DNA of 64,000 nucleotides from Paenibacillus bovis (GCF_001421015.2 NZ_CP013023.1:4209501-4273500), one strand, 5' to 3'; numbered from the stretch's first letter, positions 9,066 through 18,259 are shown. Notes: generated from the sequence alone by a model not told the origin. A program made the numbers and translations.

Positions 9066-10034
9066 CTACAGCCCCTTACTAATATAGATTCCGAGTACAG
9101 CCAGCACCAGACTCACTGCCCAGAACGTAATGACAACACGCCATTCCGACCAGCCCGACAATTCAAAATGATGATGAATCGGAGCCATTTTGAATACACG
9201 TTTGCCGTTACGCGTTTTGTAAGAAACGACCTGAATCACGACGGAGAGCAGTTCAATTACAAATACACCACCAATAATCAGGAACAGCAGTTCACTTTTG
9301 GTAACAATCGCAATTCCTCCGATAGCGCCCCCTATCCCCAGTGAACCCATATCTCCCATAAATACTTTGGCTGGGTGAGCGTTAAATACGAGGAACCCGA
9401 TAACTGCACCAATCATAGCTGCAGCACATACTGCAGCTGCCGGTGCGGTTGCCTGAATCGCGATAATCGCATAAGCGGCGAAAGCAATCGCACTGACTCC
9501 TGACAGCAGTCCATCCACACCATCTGTAAAGTTGACAGCATTGGTGATCGCCAGCAGCATAATTACAATAAACGGATAATAGAACCAGCCGCCCCAATCA
9601 AATGAAAACGATGTTCCCGGAATGCCCAGCGCGGTACTGTGTCCTTTTTCGATCAGCAGATAACAGATAATGGCTGAAAAGATCAGCTGCATCAGCAGCT
9701 TTTGCTTGGCGGTCAGACCAAGCGAACGTTTAAGACCAATTTTGATATAGTCATCGAGAAATCCAACCAGTCCAAAGCCTACCGTAGACGTAAGCAGCAC
9801 CCAAAAGTTAGTATCAATAACCGAGAATTTGATAAATACCAAGGTGGCTGCCAGGATGATAACAATACCACCCATCGTCGGTGTGCCTGCTTTTTTGAGA
9901 TGAGTCTGCGGGCCGTCACTGCGTACATGCTGACCAAATTTGATGCGACGTAACAACGGAATCAGTATCGGCATAGCAATAATTGACAGTACGAATGATG
10001 CCGCAGCCGCTAATAACAATATTTGAAAATCCAT
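9066..10034 (-). CDS. mraY: Phospho-MurNAc-pentapeptide transferase MraY
   Basis: Polytopic membrane enzyme that moves phospho-MurNAc-pentapeptide to undecaprenyl phosphate to make lipid I. The 322-aa protein has about ten membrane segments. Conserved cytosolic loops are visible: TPTMGGIVII, FLDDYIKI with the catalytic aspartates, AVNFTDGVDGLLSG, NAHPAKVFMGDMGSLGIGG and the histidine motif HHHFELSGWSEWRVV. It begins 20 bases after murF behind GGAGGAG and its stop abuts murD. Confidence 0.98.
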   Translation of the reverse strand: MDFQILLLAAAASFVLSIIAMPILIPLLRRIKFGQHVRSDGPQTHLKKAGTPTMGGIVIILAATLVFIKFSVIDTNFWVLLTSTVGFGLVGFLDDYIKIGLKRSLGLTAKQKLLMQLIFSAIICYLLIEKGHSTALGIPGTSFSFDWGGWFYYPFIVIMLLAITNAVNFTDGVDGLLSGVSAIAFAAYAIIAIQATAPAAAVCAAAMIGAVIGFLVFNAHPAKVFMGDMGSLGIGGAIGGIAIVTKSELLFLIIGGVFVIELLSVVIQVVSYKTRNGKRVFKMAPIHHHFELSGWSEWRVVITFWAVSLVLAVLGIYISKGL

Positions 10035-10053
10035 TTCCCTACTCCTCCAGCGC

Positions 10054-11448
10054 CTATGCGTTGCTTATTGAATCAGGCATCAGCGCCTGTAAAACTTCTT
10101 CCAGTCTCATACCTCTGGAAGCCTTGAATAAAATAACATCCTGTTCCCTTGCTGTCTTCTGCAGATCTTCGATCAGTTCCGGTTTGGATGTATAAGAACG
10201 AATACTCTCCGGCGGCAGATGCCGTGCTGCGCCGCTGGCAATCGCTTTACCCCGCTCTCCATAGGTAAACAGCAGATCTGCCTGCCCTTTTACATATTCT
10301 CCGATTTGCTCATGGTACGCCAGTTCTTCGGTTCCAAGCTCCAGCATATCTCCGAGCACAGCAATCTTGCGTTTGTATCCTTTGAGATTACCCAGTACAT
10401 CAATCGCTGCCTTCATGGAACTTGGACTTGCATTGTAGGCATCATTCAGCAGAGTGATTCCATTCTGTCCCTGTAGCACTTCAATTCGCATCCCGGTCAG
10501 ACGCAGCTTGGCAAATCCCTGACGGATCTGCGCTTCATTCAGCTCATACGCCTGAGCTACCAGAATCGCCGCCATGGCATTAACCATATTATGAGCACCC
10601 AATACCGGCAGCTTCCAGGCTTCTTCCGACAGCGCATTGGTAGTGAAGATCGTGGACTGTCCCTGTGTCATCATTCCTGTAGCATACAGATCATTATGCT
10701 GCTCCATGCCAAAAGTGACCTTGCGCATGGTTCTGTCGACATATTGCGGTTCTGCCAGAATCTGCTTGAGCAGCGGCTCATCACCATGGTATACGAGCAG
10801 ACCGGATGGTTTAAGGCCATTCACAATCTCCAGCTTGGCACGAGCAATTTCTTCGCGGCTGCCAAGCTGCTCCAGATGGGATTCACCAATATTCGTAATC
10901 ACTGCTGTATCGGGATGAGCAATATGGGATAACAGTTCGATTTCGCCACGTGCACGCATACCCATTTCCAGGATCAGAATCTGGGTATCTGCCGGCATCG
11001 CCAGAATCGTCAGCGGCAGCCCAATATGACTGTTAAAGTTGCCTTCGGTCTTATGTACTCGATAGGCTTCGGTCATAAGCGCATAAATCATATCCTTGGT
11101 CGTCGTCTTGCCATTTGATCCGGTTATGCCAATCACTCTGGCTTCGGTACTCTCCAGATACGCACTGGCAAGCTGCTGCAGAGCCTTCAGCGTATTTTCG
11201 ACGATGATTATATTACCTGTAGGTGGTGTGCCATGATCAGCCTGCCACAATGCAGCAGCGGCTCCATTTGCCAGTACCTGCTCCACCAGATCATGCCCAT
11301 CGACTCTCTCACCGATGATAGGAATGAACAGACAGTTATCCTGAAGCTGCCTTGAATCAATCACGACACCATGACAGTGTGTCGATGGATCACCAATTAG
11401 CTGCCCATCGCACATTTTGGCTATCTGGCCAATAGTTGTATTTATCAC
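10054..11448 (-). CDS. murF: UDP-MurNAc-tripeptide:D-Ala-D-Ala ligase MurF
   Basis: Cytosolic Mur ligase that adds D-Ala-D-Ala, completing the UDP-MurNAc-pentapeptide. The 464-aa sequence shows the N-terminal substrate domain, the ATP loop GITGSNGKTTTKDMIYAL around residue 105 and LNDAYNASPSSMKAAIDVL in the C-terminal domain. It starts at GTG 11448 within the murE stop (GTGA overlap), so translation is coupled to murE. Confidence 0.97.
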   Translation of the reverse strand: MINTTIGQIAKMCDGQLIGDPSTHCHGVVIDSRQLQDNCLFIPIIGERVDGHDLVEQVLANGAAAALWQADHGTPPTGNIIIVENTLKALQQLASAYLESTEARVIGITGSNGKTTTKDMIYALMTEAYRVHKTEGNFNSHIGLPLTILAMPADTQILILEMGMRARGEIELLSHIAHPDTAVITNIGESHLEQLGSREEIARAKLEIVNGLKPSGLLVYHGDEPLLKQILAEPQYVDRTMRKVTFGMEQHNDLYATGMMTQGQSTIFTTNALSEEAWKLPVLGAHNMVNAMAAILVAQAYELNEAQIRQGFAKLRLTGMRIEVLQGQNGITLLNDAYNASPSSMKAAIDVLGNLKGYKRKIAVLGDMLELGTEELAYHEQIGEYVKGQADLLFTYGERGKAIASGAARHLPPESIRSYTSKPELIEDLQKTAREQDVILFKASRGMRLEEVLQALMPDSISNA

Positions 11449-12932
11449 TTGGAAAGACCCCTTATCGCTTCTTTGGCTACCAGCCGATCATCAAAATCAT
11501 GAACTTCCGTACCTACAATCTGGTACGTCTCGTGGCCTTTGCCCGCAATCAATAGTACATCGCCAGGCTGTGCCATTTCAACCGCTTTTTGAATAGCAGC
11601 GCGGCGGTCGACGATGAGTTCATAGCGATCCGCAGCTACCTGCTGCTCACGCAGACCGGCTTCAATATCATCGAGAATACTCAGAGGCTCTTCTGTACGC
11701 GGATTATCCGATGTAACCAGCGTATAATCACTGTATTTGGCAGCTACCTGTCCCATTAACGGACGCTTGGTCCGATCCCGGTCACCACCGCAGCCAAATA
11801 CCGTCAGTATTCGTCCTTCGGCAAATTCGGTAATTGTCCGAAGTACATTTTCGAGTCCATCCGGTGTATGGGCATAATCCACGATTACAGCAAAAGGCTG
11901 TCCGGCGTCTACCGCTTCGACACGTCCATCTACACCCGGCATCTGTCCAAGACTGTCGCGAATCTGTTCCAAAGGTACATTCTCGATTAGCGCTGCGGTA
12001 ATCGCGGCAAGTGCATTATATACATTGAACTTGCCTACCATCTGGAGAGTCATATCGATATTGCCGCGGAATGTCTCCAGATGGAAAGTAGTTCCTCTGG
12101 CAGTAATCCGGATATTCGAAGCTTGTACATCGGCAGGCTGATCGACACCATATGTAATTACATCTGCTGCCGTGATGCTGCGGAAATAATCCACTGCCGG
12201 ATCGTCAGCATTCAGTACAGCATATTTGCGTTCTGATGGATCTGCATCATAAGAGTTCCCCAGACGTGCAAAAAACAGCCCTTTGGCTGCTACATACTGT
12301 TCCATCGTCTCATGATAATCCAGATGATCCTGACTGATATTTGTAAAAATGGCTGTCCGGTAATCTGTTCCTTTGACCCGTCCCTGCTCCAGCGCATGTG
12401 AAGACACTTCCATTACACAACACTGCACATCATTTTGTACCATATCATGCAGCAAGCGCTGAAGCTCCATAGCTTCCGGTGTAGTACGAGGCATCGGTAC
12501 TGCTTTACCGTTATAACGCATTTCGATTGTTCCAATCAAGCCTGTATTGATATGATGATCATTCATAATACGCTCAATCAGGTAGGAAGTTGTGGTTTTG
12601 CCATTGGTACCCGTTATTCCGATCATATTCAATTTGCGACTGGGGTGTTCATAAAAAGCATCTCCGAGTACAGCCATAGCATGACGGCAGCTGCTAACAA
12701 CCAGCTGGGGAATATCGAAAGGTAAAACTCTTTCTACTACAAGCGCAGCAGCTCCCTGGGTTATTGCCTGTTCTGCAAAATCATGACCATCTACCGTGAA
12801 GCCCGGCAGACAGATAAATAAATCTCCCGTTTTTACTTTGCGCGAGTCAATTTCCATGCCAGTGATGGAAACATCCGCTGTACCTTCAATCCGGGATGTA
12901 ATAAGCAGGCTGGCCGCTTCAGATAACAACAT
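11445..12932 (-). CDS. murE: UDP-MurNAc-tripeptide synthetase MurE, meso-diaminopimelate type
   Basis: Cytosolic ligase that adds the third residue of the stem peptide. The ATP loop is GITGTNGKTTTSYLIERI near residue 107, followed by the carbamylated-lysine region EVSSHALEQGRV. The C-terminal motif DNPRTEEP marks enzymes specific for meso-diaminopimelate rather than lysine, and gives the wall chemistry of this organism. It has 495 aa and starts at ATG 12932 behind GAGGAATC. A structured 110-base gap separates it from the PBP gene, where spoVD normally lies. Confidence 0.97.
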   Translation of the reverse strand: MLLSEAASLLITSRIEGTADVSITGMEIDSRKVKTGDLFICLPGFTVDGHDFAEQAITQGAAALVVERVLPFDIPQLVVSSCRHAMAVLGDAFYEHPSRKLNMIGITGTNGKTTTSYLIERIMNDHHINTGLIGTIEMRYNGKAVPMPRTTPEAMELQRLLHDMVQNDVQCCVMEVSSHALEQGRVKGTDYRTAIFTNISQDHLDYHETMEQYVAAKGLFFARLGNSYDADPSERKYAVLNADDPAVDYFRSITAADVITYGVDQPADVQASNIRITARGTTFHLETFRGNIDMTLQMVGKFNVYNALAAITAALIENVPLEQIRDSLGQMPGVDGRVEAVDAGQPFAVIVDYAHTPDGLENVLRTITEFAEGRILTVFGCGGDRDRTKRPLMGQVAAKYSDYTLVTSDNPRTEEPLSILDDIEAGLREQQVAADRYELIVDRRAAIQKAVEMAQPGDVLLIAGKGHETYQIVGTEVHDFDDRLVAKEAIRGLSK

Positions 12933-12961
12933 AGCGATTCCTCTTTTCCAAAATTAATAAC

Positions 12962-13024
12962 GATACCCGGCAGTCTTCGGATGAATAAAGGGGGCTTCCC
13001 CTCGCCGATGATTGCCGGGTTATC
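12962..13024 (-). other. Long-range inverted repeat between pbp and murE
   Basis: GATACCCGGCA (12962-12972) pairs with TGCCGGGTTATC (13013-13024), with one bulged base. Inside is a second hairpin, AGGGG-GCTT-CCCCT, near 12989-13002. No run of T follows on the minus strand, so this is not a clear terminator. It may stabilise or process the dcw mRNA between the PBP and murE. Confidence 0.5.
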
Positions 13025-13042
13025 ATAATTAGCATTAACTCA

Positions 13043-15538
13043 TTAGTTCGTTGGAGCACCTGTAGGCTCTGGAATTTTCAGTGTGCTTCCGGACGTGCTT
13101 TTTGTCTCTTCAGTAGAACTACCGGTACTATTAGTACCTGCATCTGTTGAAGGAGGGCCGATCGATTCAGAAGTTGTTCCAGCCGAATCTGCCGAAGTCT
13201 CTGACGACGAAGTCGATTCTTCGGTCGTCTTGTCTGTAGAATCTTTATTTTCCGCTTCGTTTGATGTTTGGTCATCACCGGCAGCTGGTGTTGCTTCCTT
13301 AGTCCCCAGCGCGTTCGCTTCCTCATCATCCACACCTGTAACAATCGCTCTCGCTGATTTGAGTGTCAGTGTAATGATTCGGCGACCATTCGCTGAAGAT
13401 TCAACCTGTTCAGCCACATAGCCCTGTCCTACTGTAGTTACCTCGACCTTCATCAGGTTCAGGATCTCCAGCGCATCGCGCAGAGACTCGCCCTTGAGAT
13501 CGGGGATTTCCATTTTGGTCGGATCTTCGGTCATCAGATATACACTTTGACCGCCGTCCATCAATGCTCCTACTGCTGGATACTGCTTAACGACTTTATT
13601 GCCTGTACCGACTACTTTAAAAGTAATACCACTGGCAATCAGTTTCTTCTTGGCAGCATCTACCGTTTTGCCGGTAAGTGTAGGTACATTGTAACTAACT
13701 GGCGCTGGTGCAGATGTTGCGGCTTTGGTTTTCTTCTGCGTATCACTGTCATCGGTTGCTTTGGGTACGCCCATATATGGGAGGGCCTGGCTCACGATTT
13801 TCTTGAATACTGGAGCTGCCGCCGCACCACCGCCCAGCTTGGAGTCGGCAGGCTGGTCAATCACAACGATCATAGCGATTTTCGGTTTATCTGCCGGTGC
13901 AAATCCAATAAAGGAAACGACCTGCTTGGTATAATCATATTTCCCGTTGATAACCTTGACCGCTGTACCTGTTTTACCAGCTACACGATAACCATCAATA
14001 TAAGCATGGCGACCTGTTCCGATCTCCTGGTCAGATACGACCTGTTCCAGATAACCACGTACTTTCTCCGAAGTAGCAGCATCAATAGCCTGACGCACTT
14101 CATGTACAGGTACATCTGTAGTTATGCCGGTATTCGGGTCGGTAATTGATTTAACTACGTGAGGGGTTAGCACTTTACCGCCGTTTGCTACTGCCGAGAC
14201 GCCTACCAGCTGCTGTAAAGGAGTAACCTGTACACGACCATGCCCGTAAGCTGCTGTAGCAACCTCTGTTTTAATATTCGGATTGAAAGTGATTGCACCT
14301 GACAGCTCACCCGGCAAATCAACCCCTGTTTTTACGCCAAATCCAAAAGCATCAATATACTTGCGTAATCTCTCTGCTCCCAACATCTCATAACCCAGTT
14401 TAACAAACGCTACGTTACTGGAACGCTTCAGCCCCGTTAGATAAGTAATAGGGCCCCAACCTACACGATTGATGTCATGAAGCGTGGTACGGCCAACTTG
14501 AATCGTACCTGATTGATACGTCGCTTCAGGATTAAATAATCCTTCTTCAACTGCACCTGCCAGAGTAATGATTTTGAAAGTAGAACCTGGCTCATACTCC
14601 GCTTTGATTCCCAGGTTTTTGAAGCTGTCATAGTTTTCTTCTGTCACTTCATTAAACTTATTAGGATCAAAAGTCGGCATATTTGCCATTGCGAGAATAT
14701 CCATTGTATTCGGATCGGCAGCAATTACCGTAATACTTTTCGGCTGAAGCTGCTTAAATGCTTCTTTCATCGCCTGCTCCGTATAATACTGAATCGTCTC
14801 ATCAATCGTAAGCGTCAGATTGCTGCCATTCACTGCAGGCTTATACACATCCTGCGAATCCGGCAGTTTATCCTTTTGATTATCACGTTGATAAACAATA
14901 GAACCATCTTCACCTTTGAGCTGCTTATCATAATAAGCTTCAATACCAGCTACTGCTTCACCATCATTGTTGGTATATCCAAGGACATGAGAAGCAAGTT
15001 CATTTTTGGGATAATAGCGTTTGGTCGTTACATCGAGCTGTACCCCAACATCATAGCGTCGACCAGTTTTTTCTTTCAGCTCAGCAATCAGTGCATTCAC
15101 CTGATCTGCTTTATCCTGAGGGATACGCCGTCCACCCGAATTCAGCTCACGCCATGTACGCAGCTCGCTCACTGGATTTTTGGCTGTCGGTGTTGTCATG
15201 GATGTAGCCTGCTTCTCAATTTCACTTTCATCCGTGCCAAGAATTTCATGCAAACGGCTTACAATCTCATCCTTTACCCCAAGTTCCGCAATTACCTTTG
15301 GGTTAAGTCCAACATTGTAGGCAGGCGCATCCATTGCCAACTTATTGCCGTTACGGTCCGTAATTGTACCTCGAACAGCAGAAATCGTATTTTGGCTTGT
15401 CCACTGTTTCTCTGCGTACTTATGCCAATCCGATCCCTGGACAACCTGTATCCAGAATACCCGAATCACGAGTACAGCAAAAAAGAGGGTGATGCATCCC
15501 CCTATAAATAAAGCACGAAGTTTTATTCTTTTATCCAC
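13043..15538 (-). CDS. Division-type class B penicillin-binding protein with two PASTA domains (PbpB/FtsI-like)
   Basis: Septal transpeptidase that cross-links peptidoglycan during division. One N-terminal membrane anchor lies at residues 9-33. The dimerisation domain follows (VRGTITDRNGNKLAMD). The transpeptidase has its three motifs at S319-T-F-K322, S373-S-N375 and K522-T-G524. Two PASTA domains lie at about 616-673 and 676-733. Two PASTA repeats match B. subtilis PBP2B rather than SpoVD (one). The last 98 residues form a Ser/Thr/Glu-rich low-complexity extracellular tail, which makes the protein (831 aa) about 115 residues longer than PBP2B. Start GTG at 15538 behind GGGGGATC. It is the only PBP in this cluster. 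Confidence 0.95.
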   Translation of the reverse strand: MDKRIKLRALFIGGCITLFFAVLVIRVFWIQVVQGSDWHKYAEKQWTSQNTISAVRGTITDRNGNKLAMDAPAYNVGLNPKVIAELGVKDEIVSRLHEILGTDESEIEKQATSMTTPTAKNPVSELRTWRELNSGGRRIPQDKADQVNALIAELKEKTGRRYDVGVQLDVTTKRYYPKNELASHVLGYTNNDGEAVAGIEAYYDKQLKGEDGSIVYQRDNQKDKLPDSQDVYKPAVNGSNLTLTIDETIQYYTEQAMKEAFKQLQPKSITVIAADPNTMDILAMANMPTFDPNKFNEVTEENYDSFKNLGIKAEYEPGSTFKIITLAGAVEEGLFNPEATYQSGTIQVGRTTLHDINRVGWGPITYLTGLKRSSNVAFVKLGYEMLGAERLRKYIDAFGFGVKTGVDLPGELSGAITFNPNIKTEVATAAYGHGRVQVTPLQQLVGVSAVANGGKVLTPHVVKSITDPNTGITTDVPVHEVRQAIDAATSEKVRGYLEQVVSDQEIGTGRHAYIDGYRVAGKTGTAVKVINGKYDYTKQVVSFIGFAPADKPKIAMIVVIDQPADSKLGGGAAAAPVFKKIVSQALPYMGVPKATDDSDTQKKTKAATSAPAPVSYNVPTLTGKTVDAAKKKLIASGITFKVVGTGNKVVKQYPAVGALMDGGQSVYLMTEDPTKMEIPDLKGESLRDALEILNLMKVEVTTVGQGYVAEQVESSANGRRIITLTLKSARAIVTGVDDEEANALGTKEATPAAGDDQTSNEAENKDSTDKTTEESTSSSETSADSAGTTSESIGPPSTDAGTNSTGSSTEETKSTSGSTLKIPEPTGAPTN

Positions 15539-15554
15539 TGCCTGATCCCCCGCT

Positions 15555-15965
15555 TTAGTTGTTCACTTTGACATCCGACGAGGTGGCAGCTGTTCCTTTT
15601 TCACGAGACACCTGAATAGGCACAGTGTCTGTAGGCTCTATGTAACCCAGCGCAGCTGCGCGTGCTACGATATCATTCTCCAGCAGATGCTGACGCAGCT
15701 CATTTTGTGTTGTTTGCTTTTGCAGCAGAGCCGTAGCACTGGCCATATCCTGCGCATTTTTATTGAGTTCATAAATATACGCATAACGCCAGATAATCAC
15801 ACTTGCGATAGCAACGCAGAAAATAACGGTTGCGAGATAAAGCATTTTTTCCTGAATCGGCAGGGCAGAACGGCGTACAACCACTTTTGTCGTTTCACGA
15901 TATTTCCGAACGACCTTCTCAGCCGGTTTTTGCTTGACTGCCAGGTTCCCACGTGTATAAGCCAT
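15555..15965 (-). CDS. ftsL: Cell division protein FtsL
   Basis: Small bitopic protein of the FtsL-DivIB-DivIC divisome subcomplex. It is 136 aa: a basic cytoplasmic region (1-38), one membrane helix (about 40-60, LYLATVIFCVAIASVIIWRYAYI), then a heptad-rich extracytoplasmic coiled coil and a short tail. Sequence conservation is low, as usual for FtsL, and the call rests on size, topology and position between rsmH and the PBP gene. The start has AAGGAG eight bases upstream. Confidence 0.88.
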   Translation of the reverse strand: MAYTRGNLAVKQKPAEKVVRKYRETTKVVVRRSALPIQEKMLYLATVIFCVAIASVIIWRYAYIYELNKNAQDMASATALLQKQTTQNELRQHLLENDIVARAAALGYIEPTDTVPIQVSREKGTAATSSDVKVNN

Positions 15966-15985
15966 GTATCCGTCTCCTTACTGTA

Positions 15986-16951
15986 TTATTCTTGAGTTTC
16001 TTTTTTTACCTTTTCGGCAACACGCAATTTGGCGGATCTTGCCCGTTTGTTGCTTGTTACTTCTTCATTTGTTGGCAGAACCGGCTTGCGATTCACCAAT
16101 TTCAGTACACCGCCGTTACTCACATAAATAGGGAAGCCCTGCGGTGCAACATCTTTTTCCAGGTACTCTGCAAAAATTTGCTTGCACAAACGATCTTCCA
16201 GAGAATGGAAAGTGATAACCGACACACGTCCGCCCGGTGCCAGACAGCGCACGGATTGATGAAGCGCTTCTTCAAAAGCACCCAATTCATCGTTTACAGC
16301 AATTCGCAGTCCCTGGAAGCTGCGCTTCGCAGGATGTCCGCCTGTTCTTCTTGCTGCAGCGGGAATGCCTTCCTTGACGAGTTCTGCCAGTTCCCCTGTT
16401 GTCTCGATCGGCGCTATACTTCTCTGCTTCACGATGACTTTGGCAATTCGTTTGGAAAATTTTTCTTCGCCATATCGATATAGTATGCGGGCGATTTCTT
16501 CTTCAGGCCAGGTATTCACAATGGTACGGGCTGTCAGTTCGATAGATTGATCCATCCGCATATCCAGCGCAGCATCGTGATTATAGCTGAATCCCCTGTC
16601 AGCATCGTCGAACTGAGGTGAAGAAACGCCAAGATCGAACAGAATGCCGTCTACCTGCGGTACTCCATCTTTGACTGGCACTCCGGCTTCCAAAAGCTTT
16701 TCCTCCAGATGGCGGAAGTTACTTTTGATCAGAGTGACTTTGTCCTCATATGGTGCCAATACCGCCTTGGCATTATTTAGTGCAGTATCATCCTGATCGA
16801 AAGCAATCAGTCGACCTCCTGCGCCCAGCTCAGCTGCAATAACCGAACTGTGTCCTGCTCCCCCGAGCGTACAATCGACATAGATTCCGTCAGGTTTGAC
16901 CTGAAGGGCTCTTGTCGCTTCTTCTTTTAATACAGTGATGTGATGAAACAA
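15986..16951 (-). CDS. rsmH: 16S rRNA (cytosine-1402-N4) methyltransferase RsmH (MraW)
   Basis: SAM-dependent methyltransferase acting on C1402 of 16S rRNA in the ribosomal P site. The 321-aa sequence begins [10 protein letters not shown], has the SAM motif [11 protein letters not shown] (about residue 25-35), [22 protein letters not shown], and GVISFHSLEDR-type motif [16 protein letters not shown]. The start is TTG at 16951 with GGAGG eight bases upstream. It follows mraZ by 20 bases at the head of the dcw operon. Confidence 0.97.
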   Translation of the reverse strand: MFHHITVLKEEATRALQVKPDGIYVDCTLGGAGHSSVIAAELGAGGRLIAFDQDDTALNNAKAVLAPYEDKVTLIKSNFRHLEEKLLEAGVPVKDGVPQVDGILFDLGVSSPQFDDADRGFSYNHDAALDMRMDQSIELTARTIVNTWPEEEIARILYRYGEEKFSKRIAKVIVKQRSIAPIETTGELAELVKEGIPAAARRTGGHPAKRSFQGLRIAVNDELGAFEEALHQSVRCLAPGGRVSVITFHSLEDRLCKQIFAEYLEKDVAPQGFPIYVSNGGVLKLVNRKPVLPTNEEVTSNKRARSAKLRVAEKVKKETQE

Positions 16952-16971
16952 GATGTAAACCTCCTAGACGA

Positions 16972-17409
16972 TTACAGATCAAGATCAAAATCAACCAGCT
17001 TCTCAGCAATTTCGTTAAATGATTGTTCTGATTCGTTATAATATTGTTCCCAAATAGCTTGGCTCCAAATCTCTACCCTGTTGGAGACACCAATGATTAC
17101 ACATTCTTTCTCCAGCCTGGCGTACTGCCTCAAGTTAACCGGCAGATTGACACGCCCTTGCTTGTCCCATTCCCCTTCCAGCGCTCCTGAGAAAAAGAAA
17201 CGCGTAAAAGCACGGGCATCGGCTTTCATCAGTGGTAAAGATTTAAGCTTTTGTTCCAGGAGAGACCACTCCTCCATGGGATAAACGAAAAGACAATGGT
17301 CCAGACCACGGGTAACAACAAAAGATGGTCCCAGAAGTTCGCGAAATTTAGCTGGAATAATAATCCGGCCTTTATCGTCAATGTTATGCTGATACTCACC
17401 CATGAACAT
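16972..17409 (-). CDS. mraZ: Transcriptional regulator MraZ
   Basis: AbrB-like DNA-binding protein that forms rings and controls the dcw operon it heads. Two MraZ domains are visible: [23 protein letters not shown] at the start and [19 protein letters not shown] in the second half. The start chosen is ATG at 17409 (MFMGEYQ, 145 aa) with AAAGGAG ten bases upstream. An upstream ATG at 17433 would run through the ribosome site and through an MraZ-type repeat, so it is less likely. Four TGG repeats lie just upstream. Confidence 0.96.
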   Translation of the reverse strand: MFMGEYQHNIDDKGRIIIPAKFRELLGPSFVVTRGLDHCLFVYPMEEWSLLEQKLKSLPLMKADARAFTRFFFSGALEGEWDKQGRVNLPVNLRQYARLEKECVIIGVSNRVEIWSQAIWEQYYNESEQSFNEIAEKLVDFDLDL

Positions 17410-17427
17410 TGGCGGCTCACTCCTTTT

Positions 17428-17462
17428 ACCCATTGTTCCCCACTATGTACCACTTTCCTCCA
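17428..17462 (-). promoter_or_regulatory. Four direct MraZ-type binding repeats
   Basis: Read on the minus strand, TGGAG, TGGTA, TGGGG and TGGGT start exactly 10 bp apart (17458-17462, 17448-17452, 17438-17442, 17428-17432), each followed by five bases. This is the layout described for MraZ operators (TGGGN repeats with 5-nt spacers) and places them in the leader between promoter and ribosome site. Autoregulation is an inference. Confidence 0.75.
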
Positions 17463-17473
17463 CTCTATCTAGC

Positions 17474-17519
17474 ATAATAGATTCGTCGTATAAAATCAAA
17501 ACCCTTCTTTAAATGTCAA
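17474..17519 (-). promoter_or_regulatory. Candidate promoter(s) of the dcw operon
   Basis: A TATTAT -10 (17474-17479) lies 16 bp after TTTTGA (17496-17501). A better -35, TTGACA (17514-17519), lies further up but has only a weak -10 at normal spacing. Either would start transcripts just before the MraZ repeats. Confidence 0.5.
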
Positions 17520-17523
17520 TTTT

Positions 17524-17587
17524 TTTTGCAAAAGTGCATTTTTTTTAAATCTTTATGTAAATCAGCATCTTGTTTTGCAAAAATGCA
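17524..17587 (-). repeat. Two near-identical 15-bp repeats upstream of the mraZ promoter
   Basis: TTTTGCAAAAGTGCA (17524-17538) and TTTTGCAAAAATGCA (17573-17587) match at 14 of 15 positions and start 49 bp apart. Each holds the perfect palindrome TTTTGCAAAA. The rest of 17540-17718 is AT-rich with no supported gene. Confidence 0.5.
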
Positions 17588-17718
17588 CGTAAAAAGCCCG
17601 ACTTTTTTATATCGGAAATATCCGCCTTTTTGCTTAGTAAATTGCTTGTGGTTTTTAATCAATATTCTTTTGCCTTTATTATTTTGTTTATTTAATCTAT
17701 CGATTTTGTGAGGATGCC

Positions 17719-18139
17719 TCAATTTATATAATCTTGCATCAATTCATGTATGCGCTCCTCTATTATTCCAGCTGTATAAGCCCATTCGGTCTGTTGGTGT
17801 ATACGGAAATAAAGACTGCCGAGAAAACTTTTGATATTAAATACGATTTTGTATTCTTCATTCCATACATTTGTTTTATTCCAGATCAGAAATGTACCGA
17901 TCCAGAATAGTATTTTTAATATGCAGCATGTCGTCTGCAGAAATCCGCCCGTCTGTGATCCATTTTGCAAAGGCGCTATAAATCAAATCGTCCCGGAGTT
18001 CACTATCCACTGTGCCTATGTTTTGTAACATTGATTCTATGTAGTCGGTAACCGAATCCTCTTTCTCCAGATCAAATTCTTTTGATCGAAGTGTCTGCAG
18101 TCTGGATTTCAATAATTGTTTTGGCAGTATTTTGTTCAT
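17719..18139 (-). pseudogene. Broken DUF2785-family gene (inferred)
   Basis: The first frame (18139 to 17876) gives 87 aa starting MNKILPKQLL, with DSELRDDLIYSAFAKWI and ISADDMLHI, which resemble the N-terminus of DUF2785 proteins. It has a good AAAGGAG site. It stops after ISDLE; the neighbouring frame continues without pause to 17719 with VFNIKSFLGSLYFR and TEWAYTAG, which resemble the far C-terminus of the same family. The central 130 or so residues are missing. I read this as an internal deletion plus frameshift. Family is recalled, not searched; the alternative is an intact short unknown gene of 87 aa. Confidence 0.5.
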
Positions 18140-18173
18140 ATGCAGCTCCTTTTCTTAACCTGATTATTAATAC

Positions 18174-18220
18174 AAAAACGGATAATATATTTGCTGTAAT
18201 TACAGGCAAACATATTATCC
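18174..18220 (-). terminator. Terminator after ahcY
   Basis: Minus strand: GGATAATATGTTTGC and GCAAATATATTATCC form a 15-bp stem with one mismatch, followed by GTTTTTG. It lies 40 bases past the ahcY stop. Confidence 0.85.
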
Positions 18221-18259
18221 ATTCGGCTATTTGCTAAGTATCAAATGTAAGTTGGCAAC

